Shown here one piece after another: positions 24,546 through 32,527 of a stretch of DNA of 64,000 nt; the first letter of the stretch is position 1; each line of letters starts with the position of its first letter. Source of the stretch: Sulfurimicrobium sp964384915 (GTDB lineage Bacteria > Pseudomonadota > Gammaproteobacteria > Burkholderiales > Sulfuricellaceae); assembly GCA_964384915.1 (NCBI GenBank), contig CAYLMA010000002.1, positions 103,657 through 167,656 on the forward strand. Direction: 5' to 3'. The notes beneath the pieces are model-generated. The model was not told the DNA's origin, ran no database searches, and saw nothing but the letters and a program-made list of their open reading frames with translations. A program made the translations under genes and the position numbers.

Positions 24546-25925
24546 ATGTTTAGACGCACACTCATTGCGTCCGGCATCTCACTGATGCTGGGCGCCCCCC
24601 TGTCCGCGTTCGCCGCCGACAATGCGGAAATGTTGCAAATCCGCGACGAAATCAAAGCCATGAAGCAGAGCTACGAAGCCCGCATCGAGGCCCTGGAACA
24701 ACGCCTGCAACGCGCGGAAAGCCTTGCCGGCAAGGCGGATAACCGCGCCGCCCAGGCGGAAGCAGTGGCAATGCAAATCCCAAACAGCGCTCCTTCCACT
24801 GCCGCCAATGCTTTCAATCCCGCCATATCGTTGATCCTGTCCGGCACCTACGCCAACCTGTCGCAAGACCCTGCGAATTACCGCATCACCGGCTTCATTC
24901 CCGGCGGCGAGATCGAACCTGGCACGCGCGGGTTCAGCCTGGCGGAATCCGAGCTGATCGTCAGCGCCAACATCGACCCCAATTTTTATGGCCGCCTTAC
25001 TCTCGCCCTAGCGCCGGATAACACCCTGGGCGTGGAAGAAGCGGCGGTACAGACCACCACGCTGGGGCATGGCCTCAGCGCCAAGGCCGGGCGTTTCTAC
25101 TCCGGCATCGGCTACCTCAACGAGCAGCACCCCCACGCCTGGGATTTCGTCGATGCGCCGCTTGCCTATAAGGCTTTTCTCGGCCGCCAGTACGGCAATG
25201 ACGGGATGCAGCTGAAATGGATCGCGCCGACGAATACTTTCCTGGAACTCGGCGCAGAAGCCGGACGCGGCAGCAATTTCCCCGGCTCGGAGCGCAACAA
25301 GAACGGCACCGGCTCTTACGCCCTGTTCGCCCACTTGGGCGACGACTTCGGCACCGATCACAGCTGGCGCGCCGGCATCTCGTGGCTGCATAACACGGCC
25401 AAGGCGCGGGAATATGAAGACCTCGACAATGCGGGCAATATGGTCAGCAACACCCTGGATGGCAATAGCCGGCTGTGGCTGGCTGATTTCGTGTGGAAAT
25501 GGGCGCCCAATGGCAATCCCGCCTACCGCAATTTCAAGCTGCAGGGCGAATACTTCCGCCGCCAGGAGACCGGCGACCTGACCTTCGACACCGCCAACCT
25601 GGCAAGCATAGACCGTTACAGCGCCACCCAGTCCGGCTGGTACCTGCAAGGGGTATACCAGTTCATGCCGCGCTGGCGCGCCGGCCTGCGCGCCGACCGG
25701 CTTGACAGCGGAATGGTGGATTACGGCGCGGTCAACAGCGCAAGCCTGTCCGCACCCGCATACAAGCCTTCGCGCAACAGCCTGATGTTCGATTACTCCC
25801 CCAGCGAATACAGCCGCGTGCGCCTGCAACTGGCGCAGGACAAGTCGCATCAGGGCGTGACCGACAACCAGCTTTTCCTGCAATACATCATGAGCCTGGG
25901 CGCTCATGGCGCACACAAATTCTAA
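24546..25925 (+). CDS. outer-membrane beta-barrel protein of the zinc-uptake-like cluster
   Basis: 459 residues from ATG 24546 (GACGAGG six bases upstream); the longer frame overlaps the preceding gene and is rejected. Signal peptide to ~28 (SLMLGAPLSAFAAD), a trimerising coiled coil (EMLQIRDEIKAMKQSYEARIEALEQRL), then ~400 residues of alternating strands ending in F (GAHGAHKF), the usual barrel terminus. It resembles porin-like proteins found beside ABC metal transporters and may conduct zinc; there is no TonB box, so it would be passive. Confidence 0.7.
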   Translation: MFRRTLIASGISLMLGAPLSAFAADNAEMLQIRDEIKAMKQSYEARIEALEQRLQRAESLAGKADNRAAQAEAVAMQIPNSAPSTAANAFNPAISLILSGTYANLSQDPANYRITGFIPGGEIEPGTRGFSLAESELIVSANIDPNFYGRLTLALAPDNTLGVEEAAVQTTTLGHGLSAKAGRFYSGIGYLNEQHPHAWDFVDAPLAYKAFLGRQYGNDGMQLKWIAPTNTFLELGAEAGRGSNFPGSERNKNGTGSYALFAHLGDDFGTDHSWRAGISWLHNTAKAREYEDLDNAGNMVSNTLDGNSRLWLADFVWKWAPNGNPAYRNFKLQGEYFRRQETGDLTFDTANLASIDRYSATQSGWYLQGVYQFMPRWRAGLRADRLDSGMVDYGAVNSASLSAPAYKPSRNSLMFDYSPSEYSRVRLQLAQDKSHQGVTDNQLFLQYIMSLGAHGAHKF

Positions 25926-25934
25926 GGACCGGCC

Positions 25935-26840
25935 ATGAAAAACATGCTGAAAATTTTGCTGATCGCCAGCTTTAGCGGGTTCTCGCTTCCCGCGCTGGCT
26001 GCCCTCAACATCCTCGCCTGCGAACCCGAATGGGGCGCGCTCGCCACCGAACTGGGCGGCGACAAGGTGGCGGTGTACAACGCCACCACCGCCCTGCAGG
26101 ACCCGCACCGCATACAGGCCAGGCCCAGCCTGCTGGCCCGCGCCCGCAGCGCGGACCTGCTCGCCTGCACCGGGGGAGAACTGGAAGCCGGCTGGCTGCC
26201 GATCCTGCTGCGCCAGTCGGGCAATGCCAATATCCAGCCCGGCAAAGCAGGTTATTTCGAGGCGGCAAGCTACGTGCAGAAGCTGGAGTTCCCGGCCCGC
26301 CTCGACCGTGCCGAGGGTGATATCCACGCCTCGGGCAACCCACACATCCAGACCGACCCGCGCAACATCGCGCTGGTGGCGGATGCGCTGGCTAAGCGCC
26401 TGATCCAGCTCGACCCTGCCAACGCGGCACACTATCAGGCACGTCAGCGAACCTTCGCGGATAAATGGCAAGCCGCCATCCAGCGCTGGGAAAAACAGGC
26501 GGCTCCGCTCAAGGGCATGCCGGTGGTGGTGCAGCACAAGGCTTTCCCCTACCTCAGCCGCTGGCTGGGGCTAGAGGAAATCGCGGTGCTTGAGCCCAAG
26601 CCCGGCATTGAATCCAACAGCGGCCACCTGGGCGAAGTGCTGGCACAGATCACGCGGCAGCCGGTGAAGATGGTTTTGCGCGCAGCCTACCAGGACGGAC
26701 GTTCTTCCGAATGGCTGGCCGACAAGGCCAGAATTCCTGCCGTGACCCTGCCCTTTACCGTGGGCGGATCGGCACAGGCGCAGGACCTGTTCGGGCTGTT
26801 CGACGACACCGTGCAGAAATTGCTGGCGGCCGCGAAATAA
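25935..26840 (+). CDS. metal ABC transporter substrate-binding protein (ZnuA-like)
   Basis: 301 residues with signal peptide MKNMLKILLIASFSGFSLPALAA. The cluster A-I solute-binding fold is visible: ACEPEWGALATELGGDKVAVYNAT, the liganding histidine in QDPHRIQARPS, GNPHIQTDPRNI, and AVLEPKPGIESNSGHL. This subfamily lacks the long His-rich loop of ZnuA. It should bring zinc or manganese to the permease encoded next. Confidence 0.88.
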   Translation: MKNMLKILLIASFSGFSLPALAALNILACEPEWGALATELGGDKVAVYNATTALQDPHRIQARPSLLARARSADLLACTGGELEAGWLPILLRQSGNANIQPGKAGYFEAASYVQKLEFPARLDRAEGDIHASGNPHIQTDPRNIALVADALAKRLIQLDPANAAHYQARQRTFADKWQAAIQRWEKQAAPLKGMPVVVQHKAFPYLSRWLGLEEIAVLEPKPGIESNSGHLGEVLAQITRQPVKMVLRAAYQDGRSSEWLADKARIPAVTLPFTVGGSAQAQDLFGLFDDTVQKLLAAAK

Positions 26841-26855
26841 ACCCGGAAGGCCTTG

Positions 26856-26931
26856 AACCGCAAAGGCGCAAAGAACAAAAGGAAATAGCAGATGGACTTT
26901 ATCCCCGCGCCTTCTTCGCCCCTTTGCGGTT
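26856..26931. repeat. inverted repeat, AACCGCAAAGG family, copy 2
   Basis: AACCGCAAAGGCGCAAAGAA at the left and its near-complement TTCTTCGCCCCTTTGCGGTT at the right around a ~36-bp centre. It lies between the binding-protein and permease genes and may form a hairpin in their mRNA. Confidence 0.85.
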
Positions 26932-26951
26932 AATGAACGGCGCTTGCTGAC

Positions 26952-27743
26952 ATGAACATGCTTTCTCTTGACCTGAACCTGCTACTGCCGGCTTTTCTGG
27001 CCGGCCTGCTGGTGCTCGCCACCCATGTGCCGATGGGCATGCAGGTACTGGCGCGGGGGATCGTGTTCATCGACCTCGCGGTGGCCCAGATCGCCGGGAT
27101 GGGTGTCATCGCCGCCGACCGCCTGGGATTCGAGCCCCAGGGCTGGGCGGTGCAGATTTCCGCCGTGAGTGCTGCGCTGGCCGGGGCGGCTATCCTCACC
27201 TTTACCGAGAAGCGCTGGCCGGAAGTGCAGGAAGCCCTGATCGGCACCCTGTTCGTGCTTGCAGCCAGCGGCGGGGCTTTGCTGCTGGCCGATAATCCTC
27301 ATGGCGGCGAACATCTAAAGGATTTGCTGGTCGGGCAGATTTTATGGGTCACCCCCGCCCAGTTGTTGCCGGTGGCGCTGCTGACCGTGCTTCTGCTGGT
27401 CGCATGGGGCCGCTGGCGGGAACGTCTGGGCAGCTTCGGGTTTTATGGGCTGTTCGCTTTTGCCGTTACGGCATCGGTGCAACTGGTCGGCATCTACCTG
27501 GTTTTTGCCAGCCTGGTCATTCCGGCGCTCGCCACCCGCCATTACACCCCGCGCCGGCGCCTGCCGGCGGCATACCTGCTGGGTGGCGCCAGCTATGCGG
27601 CGGGCCTGGCGTTTTCCACGTGGTTCGACCTGCCGCCGGGCGCAGTGATCGTCTGGGCCATCGCCCTGCTGGGGACACTTATCTACTGGGTGGGGCCAGA
27701 TTCAGGCAAATCCCTATTGAGTGCCCATCCCGAACAGGACTAG
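26952..27743 (+). CDS. metal ABC transporter permease (ZnuB-like)
   Basis: 263 residues of the ABC-3 permease family with seven or eight hydrophobic helices, e.g. LLLPAFLAGLLVLATHVPMGM, AALAGAAILTF, VGIYLVFASLVIPALATRH. The conserved GIVFIDLAVAQIAGMGV segment matches the family's cytoplasmic coupling helix region. No ATP-binding subunit is encoded in the cluster or elsewhere in the window, so it must borrow one. Confidence 0.88.
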   Translation: MNMLSLDLNLLLPAFLAGLLVLATHVPMGMQVLARGIVFIDLAVAQIAGMGVIAADRLGFEPQGWAVQISAVSAALAGAAILTFTEKRWPEVQEALIGTLFVLAASGGALLLADNPHGGEHLKDLLVGQILWVTPAQLLPVALLTVLLLVAWGRWRERLGSFGFYGLFAFAVTASVQLVGIYLVFASLVIPALATRHYTPRRRLPAAYLLGGASYAAGLAFSTWFDLPPGAVIVWAIALLGTLIYWVGPDSGKSLLSAHPEQD

Positions 27744-27772
27744 AATGTCCAGCTAGTTAATTGGACCGCACA

Positions 27773-28957
27773 GTGCTTTCATTTTTTCGCAAATCCAGAC
27801 AGGAAGAGCCCGCAGCCGTAAAACCGGTAACCGTTGCGGTGCCGGCCAAGGCCAAATCGCCCGAGCCCTTGCCGCCGGTTGCTGCCGAACCTGCCCCTGC
27901 GCTCCAGATTCAGGCTGGCGACGAACTGGTCATCTTTGAAAACATCAGCGCCGAGACCTGCTCGATCGTGGAAGAAGCCGCTGTTTATTATGCCAACAAT
28001 ATGGCGGAGCAGGCTGTCACCGCCTTAAAGCAGTATCTTCAGGACCATCCCGGCAAAAAGGAAATGCAGCCCTGGCTGATGCTGTTCGACCTTTACCAGA
28101 TCATACAAAACAGCCAGGCATTCAACGACTTGTCGATGCAGTTCGTAGTCAAATTCGAACGTTCGGCCCCGATCTGGAAGCCGGCTTCCGCACCAGCGCC
28201 CGCTAAAAAACCCGACACGGCGCAAAAGGATTTCATCTCGCTGGGCAGCCGACTTGCCGCCAGTGCGCAGCTGGAGAAACTGTGCCAACTGGCAAAGGGC
28301 GCCGGCACGGCACGGGTTGATGTGAGCGATATCACCGCAGTGGATCTGGGCGGCTGCAAGCTGATGCAGGAGGGCCTGCAAAGCTGCCGCAAGAAGGGCA
28401 AGAGCATTCAGATTGACGGCATGGAACGCCTGATCGAAATCTTGAATAAACAGATTGCGGCTGATCGCCACGGCGATGAGGACAGGCAGGCATGGCTGCT
28501 GCTGTTCGAGCTTTATCAATGGCTGGGCCGGGAAGCGGAATACGAAGATCTGGCGATTGAATATGCCGTCACCTTTGAAATATCTCCACCTGCCTGGGAA
28601 GCCATCCAGGCGCCGCTCACCGCTGTCCGGGGGAAAACCCCGCCCGCCCTTGCCTCAAGCCAGGAAAGGACAGACGCCGACACGTTTGCGCTGAAAGGCG
28701 TAATCTCCGAATCCAGCCAGTCGCGACTAAATGAGCTAATCAACTACGCGGCGGACAAACAGGAAGTCCGCATCGACATGGCCGAGGTTTCGCGCGTGGA
28801 TTTCGTGGCGGTGGGCAATTTCATGGGCACGCTCATCAATCTCACCCAGGCCGGCAAGAAAGTACTGCTCCTTGAGGCCAACGAATTGGTGCAGGCCCTG
28901 TTTTATATGATGGGCATCCAGGAATTCGCCACCCTGATTCGTAAGAAATCGCGCTGA
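27773..28957 (+). CDS. tandem-duplicated STAS-domain protein
   Basis: 394 residues from GTG 27773 (MLSFFRKSRQEEP); a TTG at 27761 would add four residues. The protein is an internal duplication: a helical ~50-residue unit (EMQPWLMLFDLYQIIQNSQAF...FERSAPIWK) plus STAS domain (VDVSDITAVDLGGCKLMQEGL), then the helical unit again (RQAWLLLFELYQWLGREAEYEDLAIEYAVTFEISPPAW) plus a second STAS domain (IDMAEVSRVDFVAVGNFMGTL). No anti-anti-sigma serine is obvious. Proteins of this kind occur upstream of hslVU in related bacteria; the function is unknown. Confidence 0.7.
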   Translation: MLSFFRKSRQEEPAAVKPVTVAVPAKAKSPEPLPPVAAEPAPALQIQAGDELVIFENISAETCSIVEEAAVYYANNMAEQAVTALKQYLQDHPGKKEMQPWLMLFDLYQIIQNSQAFNDLSMQFVVKFERSAPIWKPASAPAPAKKPDTAQKDFISLGSRLAASAQLEKLCQLAKGAGTARVDVSDITAVDLGGCKLMQEGLQSCRKKGKSIQIDGMERLIEILNKQIAADRHGDEDRQAWLLLFELYQWLGREAEYEDLAIEYAVTFEISPPAWEAIQAPLTAVRGKTPPALASSQERTDADTFALKGVISESSQSRLNELINYAADKQEVRIDMAEVSRVDFVAVGNFMGTLINLTQAGKKVLLLEANELVQALFYMMGIQEFATLIRKKSR

Positions 28958-28978
28958 TTGCGCCCCGGCAAGGCCGGG

Positions 28979-28984
28979 TATAAT
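28979..28984 (+). promoter_or_regulatory. possible -10 box of the hslVU operon
   Basis: TATAAT 34 bp before the hslV ATG. A TGATTG hexamer 18 bp upstream is a weak -35. No convincing sigma-32 heat-shock promoter (CTTGAA / CCCCAT) was seen, although hslVU is usually heat-induced. Confidence 0.35.
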
Positions 28985-29017
28985 CCTTCCCACTTGAGAT
29001 ACATGCAGGAAACTTCA

Positions 29018-29554
29018 ATGGAACAGTATCACGGCACTACCATTCTCTCCGTGCGCCGCGGCAGCAGCGTGGCCATGGGTGGCGACGGCCAGGTGACGCT
29101 GGGCAACATCGTGGTCAAGGCCACGGCGCGCAAGGTGCGCCGTCTCTATCACGATCGGATTCTGGCGGGCTTCGCCGGCGGCACGGCCGATGCCTTCACC
29201 TTGTTCGAGCGTTTCGAAGCCAAGCTGGAAAAGCATCAAGGCCACCTCCTGCGCTCCGCCGTCGAACTGGCCAAGGACTGGCGCACCGACCGCATGCTGC
29301 GCCGCCTCGAAGCCATGCTGACGGTGGCCGACCGCGAAGCTTCCCTGATCATCACCGGAAACGGAGATGTGCTGGAGCCGGAATACGGCCTGCTTGCCAT
29401 CGGCAGTGGCGGCGCCTATGCCCAGAGCGCTGCGCGCGCCCTGCTCGACCACACCGAATTTTCCGCCGCCGAGGTGGTGAAGAAGTCGCTCACCATCGCC
29501 GCGGATCTGTGCATCTATACCAACCAGAATCACATTATCGAAGTATTGGAATAA
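29018..29554 (+). CDS. hslV: ATP-dependent protease subunit HslV (ClpQ)
   Basis: 178 residues from ATG 29018 (CAGGAA upstream). After MEQYHG the catalytic threonine begins TTILSVRRG, so six residues are removed on maturation. GQVTLGNIVVKATARKVRRL and ILAGFAGGTADAFTLFERFEAKLE are typical of the dodecameric beta-type protease. It works with HslU in the cytoplasm. The usual short spacing to hslU is enlarged to ~105 bp by a repeat. Confidence 0.96.
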   Translation: MEQYHGTTILSVRRGSSVAMGGDGQVTLGNIVVKATARKVRRLYHDRILAGFAGGTADAFTLFERFEAKLEKHQGHLLRSAVELAKDWRTDRMLRRLEAMLTVADREASLIITGNGDVLEPEYGLLAIGSGGAYAQSAARALLDHTEFSAAEVVKKSLTIAADLCIYTNQNHIIEVLE

Positions 29555-29657
29555 TCGGCTGTCAGCGATCAGCCGTCAGCGATCAGTAAATCTCTCCAGG
29601 TACACTGACAACTGAAAGCCGAATGCTGACAGCTGACAACTGACAACTGAGAGCTAA
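29555..29657. repeat. short-unit repeat in the hslV-hslU spacer
   Basis: GTCAGCGATCAGCCGTCAGCGATCAG at the left and CTGACAGCTGACAACTGACAACTGA at the right (with CTGACAACTGAAAGC between) make near-complementary, tandemly iterated arms. It likely forms a hairpin in the hslVU transcript. Confidence 0.7.
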
Positions 29658-29660
29658 CTC

Positions 29661-30989
29661 ATGTCCGAAATGTCCCCCCAGGAAATCGTCCACGAACTGG
29701 ACAAACACATCATCGGCCAGCATGCCGCCAAGCGCGCCGTAGCCATCGCTCTGCGCAACCGCTGGCGCCGCAGCCAGGTAGCAGAGCCGCTGCGCACCGA
29801 AATCACGCCCAAGAACATTCTCATGATCGGGCCGACCGGCGTCGGCAAGACCGAGATTGCGCGGCGTCTGGCAAAACTGGCCAATGCGCCCTTCATCAAG
29901 ATCGAGGCGACCAAATTCACCGAGGTGGGCTACGTTGGGCGTGACGTGGATTCCATCATTCGCGACCTGGTGGAAATCTCCATCAAGCAGACCCGCGAAC
30001 AGGAGACGCGCAAGGTTCAGTTTCGCGCCGAGGAGCATGCCGAGGAACGCATTCTCGATGTGCTGCTGCCGGCTGCCCGCGATACCGGCAGAAGCGACGA
30101 TGCCGAAAAGGAAGGGTCTACCAGGCAGAAGTTCCGCAAGATGCTGCGCGAAGGCCAATTGGACGACAAGGAAATCGAAATCGAGGTCGCCGCCGCCCAA
30201 GCCCATATGGAAATTTTCGCTCCGCCGGGAATGGAAGACCTTACCTCCCAGATTCAGGGCATGTTCCAGAACATCGGCACCAGCCGCAGCAAGACGCGAA
30301 AGCTCAAGATTCGCGAGGCAATGAAACTGCTCACCGAAGAAGAAGCGCTTAAGCTCGTCAACGACGACGAGCTGAAAATCGCCGCCGTGCATAATGTGGA
30401 GCAGAACGGCATTGTTTTTCTTGATGAAATCGACAAGATCACCAGCCGCTCCGATTCAACCGGCTCGGATGTCTCGCGCCAGGGCGTGCAGCGTGACCTG
30501 CTGCCGCTGGTGGAAGGCACCACGGTGACCACCAAGTACGGCATGATCAGGACCGACCATATCCTGTTCATCTGCAGCGGCGCATTCCACCTCGCCAAGC
30601 CCTCCGACCTCGTGCCCGAACTGCAGGGCCGCCTGCCCATTCGGGTCGAGCTTACCAGCCTCTCGGTGAGCGATTTCGAGCAAATCCTCACCAACACCGA
30701 CGCCTGCCTCACGCGTCAATACGAAGCCTTGCTGGAAACCGAGGGCGTCAAGCTGGCATTCAGCCCTGAAGCCGTGCGCCGCCTCGCAGAGATCGCTTAC
30801 GAAGTCAACGAGCGCACCGAAAACATCGGCGCCCGCCGCCTGCATACGGTGATGGAAAAACTGCTGGAAGAAATTTCCTTCGATGCCGCACGCCATAGCG
30901 GCGAAACCTTTGCCATCGACGCGGCTTATGTAGACAGCCGCCTCAAGGAGCTGGCGCATAGTGAAGACCTGGCGAGATATGTGCTCTAA
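29661..30989 (+). CDS. hslU: ATP-dependent protease ATPase subunit HslU (ClpY)
   Basis: 442 residues, the usual length. It is a hexameric AAA+ unfoldase that feeds HslV. Walker A is GPTGVGKTE, Walker B is GIVFLDEIDKI, sensor regions and the arginine finger lie in the conserved stretch GRLPIRVELTSL, and the I domain fills ~110-240. The C-terminal tail EDLARYVL inserts into HslV pockets. Start ATG at 29661 just after the repeat; the first residues MSEMSPQEIVHELDKHIIGQ match the family. Confidence 0.97.
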   Translation: MSEMSPQEIVHELDKHIIGQHAAKRAVAIALRNRWRRSQVAEPLRTEITPKNILMIGPTGVGKTEIARRLAKLANAPFIKIEATKFTEVGYVGRDVDSIIRDLVEISIKQTREQETRKVQFRAEEHAEERILDVLLPAARDTGRSDDAEKEGSTRQKFRKMLREGQLDDKEIEIEVAAAQAHMEIFAPPGMEDLTSQIQGMFQNIGTSRSKTRKLKIREAMKLLTEEEALKLVNDDELKIAAVHNVEQNGIVFLDEIDKITSRSDSTGSDVSRQGVQRDLLPLVEGTTVTTKYGMIRTDHILFICSGAFHLAKPSDLVPELQGRLPIRVELTSLSVSDFEQILTNTDACLTRQYEALLETEGVKLAFSPEAVRRLAEIAYEVNERTENIGARRLHTVMEKLLEEISFDAARHSGETFAIDAAYVDSRLKELAHSEDLARYVL

Positions 30990-30990
30990 C

Positions 30991-31016
30991 GCGCAACTTA
31001 AATTTGCGAATTGCGC
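30991..31016. terminator. weak hairpin after hslU
   Basis: GCGCAA and TTGCGC with a 14-base AT-rich loop follow the hslU stop directly. The stem is short and has no T-run. Confidence 0.25.
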
Positions 31017-31125
31017 GGCAGCCACTCATTATTGGATATCGCAGGCGCTGGATTTCATCCTTAAGCCCCGCACTCGTTTCTGCTAATCTCATACCATGCA
31101 TTGCCCGTACCAAAAGGAGAAAATC

Positions 31126-31959
31126 ATGCGCCGTCCCATCGCATTGCTGATTCTGGCCGCACTGTCCTTATCCGCCCCGGCTGCGCATTCCGATACCCGC
31201 ATGGATATCGGCGCCACCATCGTCAACGGCGACATGAGTGGTTTTTACTTTGCCCTTGGCGATTATTACCGCGTTCCCGAACCCGAGGTCAGGTTCATCC
31301 ATGAACGGCGCATTCCGGATTACGATATCCCGGTGGTACTGTTCATTGCCCAGCGGGCGCGAGTCGCCCCCGGCATCATCATGGATCTGCGACTGTCCGG
31401 CAGGAGCTGGATGGATATCACCCTGCATTTTGGCCTCGGCCCCGACATCTATTACGTCCCCGTAAAACAAGTGTACGGCCCACCCTATGGGCATGCCTAC
31501 GGCCACTACAAGAACAAGCATCGCAAGGACTGGCACAAGATCCGCCTCAATGATCACGAGGTGGTCGACATGGTCAATCTGCGCTTCATGTCCGAACACT
31601 ATGGCCGCCCCCCCGAGGAAGTCATGCGCATGCGTTCCAGCGGCAAGAGCTTTGCCATAATCAATGACGAGTACCGGCGCGGCAACCCTGGCAAGGAATC
31701 CCGTGAACGCGAACAACATCAGGAACAACGCATGGATCAGCACCAGGACCGGCGCCAGGATCAGTTCCAGGATCAACGCCAGGACCGGCGCCAGGATCAA
31801 CGGGACAACAGAGGGCAACGCGGCCGTGATGGCGCCGGGCCCGACGAGCGCTCGCAACGCGGCGATAGGGAACAGTCCTCCGGCAGGGAAAAAGGCCAGG
31901 GCAGGGATGACGGGGAGAGCCGCCCAGGCAAAGGCAGGGGGCGCGACAGGGATGAGTAG
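31126..31959 (+). CDS. exported protein with charged, Gln/Asp/Arg-repeat tail
   Basis: 277 residues from ATG 31126, which has a strong AGGAG; the frame from 31096 would spoil the signal peptide (MRRPIALLILAALSLSAPAAHS). The globular part (~23-180) includes IPVVLFIAQRARVAPGIIMDLRLSGRSWMDI and a related segment HEVVDMVNLRFMSEHYGRPPEEVMRMRSSGKSF, apparently two repeats of one ~40-residue unit. From ~195 the sequence is low-complexity: QDRRQDQFQDQRQDRRQDQ, then RG/RD. Function unknown; extracytoplasmic location is predicted. Confidence 0.65.
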   Translation: MRRPIALLILAALSLSAPAAHSDTRMDIGATIVNGDMSGFYFALGDYYRVPEPEVRFIHERRIPDYDIPVVLFIAQRARVAPGIIMDLRLSGRSWMDITLHFGLGPDIYYVPVKQVYGPPYGHAYGHYKNKHRKDWHKIRLNDHEVVDMVNLRFMSEHYGRPPEEVMRMRSSGKSFAIINDEYRRGNPGKESREREQHQEQRMDQHQDRRQDQFQDQRQDRRQDQRDNRGQRGRDGAGPDERSQRGDREQSSGREKGQGRDDGESRPGKGRGRDRDE

Positions 31960-31995
31960 ACGTGTTCGGATGAGCAGTCAAGCTGGAGCTCTTGG

Positions 31996-32340
31996 ATGAA
32001 ATTCATGGATCTGGACATGGGCCAGCAATTCGAGCTGGAAGGCGAGATTTTCGTGCGCACCGGCCCGCTGGTAGCCTCCCATGCCGAGAGTGGCAAACAG
32101 CGATTCATGGCCCGCTACATGATGGTTAAACCGGTAGGTACGGTGCCAAGCGAAGTGGCGCGCAAGCAGGAGATGCTTTCTTCTGATAGGGTAAACAGAG
32201 CCCTTGAAAATTATCATGGCCATTGCCTGAACCTGCTTCGGCAACTCGAAGCAGAGTTGACCCCGGACCGGTTAAGCTCGATCCGAGCCCAGCTTGATCA
32301 GGCCCGCCAGGCCTTTCTGGACTCCCTGAACAAAAAGTAA
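31996..32340 (+). CDS. small conserved hypothetical protein
   Basis: 114 residues, not recognised. The N-terminal half looks like short beta strands (FELEGEIFVRTGPLVASH, KQRFMARYMMVKPVG), the C-terminal half is a helical hairpin or coiled coil (NRALENYHGHCLNLLRQLEAELTPDRLSSIRAQLDQARQ). No signal peptide or membrane helix is present. It follows the exported protein by 36 bp in the same direction. Confidence 0.55.
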   Translation: MKFMDLDMGQQFELEGEIFVRTGPLVASHAESGKQRFMARYMMVKPVGTVPSEVARKQEMLSSDRVNRALENYHGHCLNLLRQLEAELTPDRLSSIRAQLDQARQAFLDSLNKK

Positions 32341-32481
32341 ACCTGGCATTCCCGCAGCAGCAGCCATTTACAGCCGCCTGCAAAACACGTTTTTCACTTC
32401 ATTTTCATATCCTTGCCGATTATGGCGCGGCTAATACAAGCCACACCGCAAAAAATCGACATTGCATCTCTCGTCCTATTG

Positions 32482-32500
32482 AATGACAATGGTTCTCATT
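32482..32500. promoter_or_regulatory. putative Fur box
   Basis: AATGACAATGGTTCTCATT, a 19-bp imperfect palindrome close to the Fur consensus family AATGATAATNATTATCATT, 28 bp before the next start codon. It predicts iron-dependent repression of the outer-membrane-like protein that follows. Confidence 0.5.
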
Positions 32501-32527
32501 TACTGATCATTTACCAGGAACCAGAAA

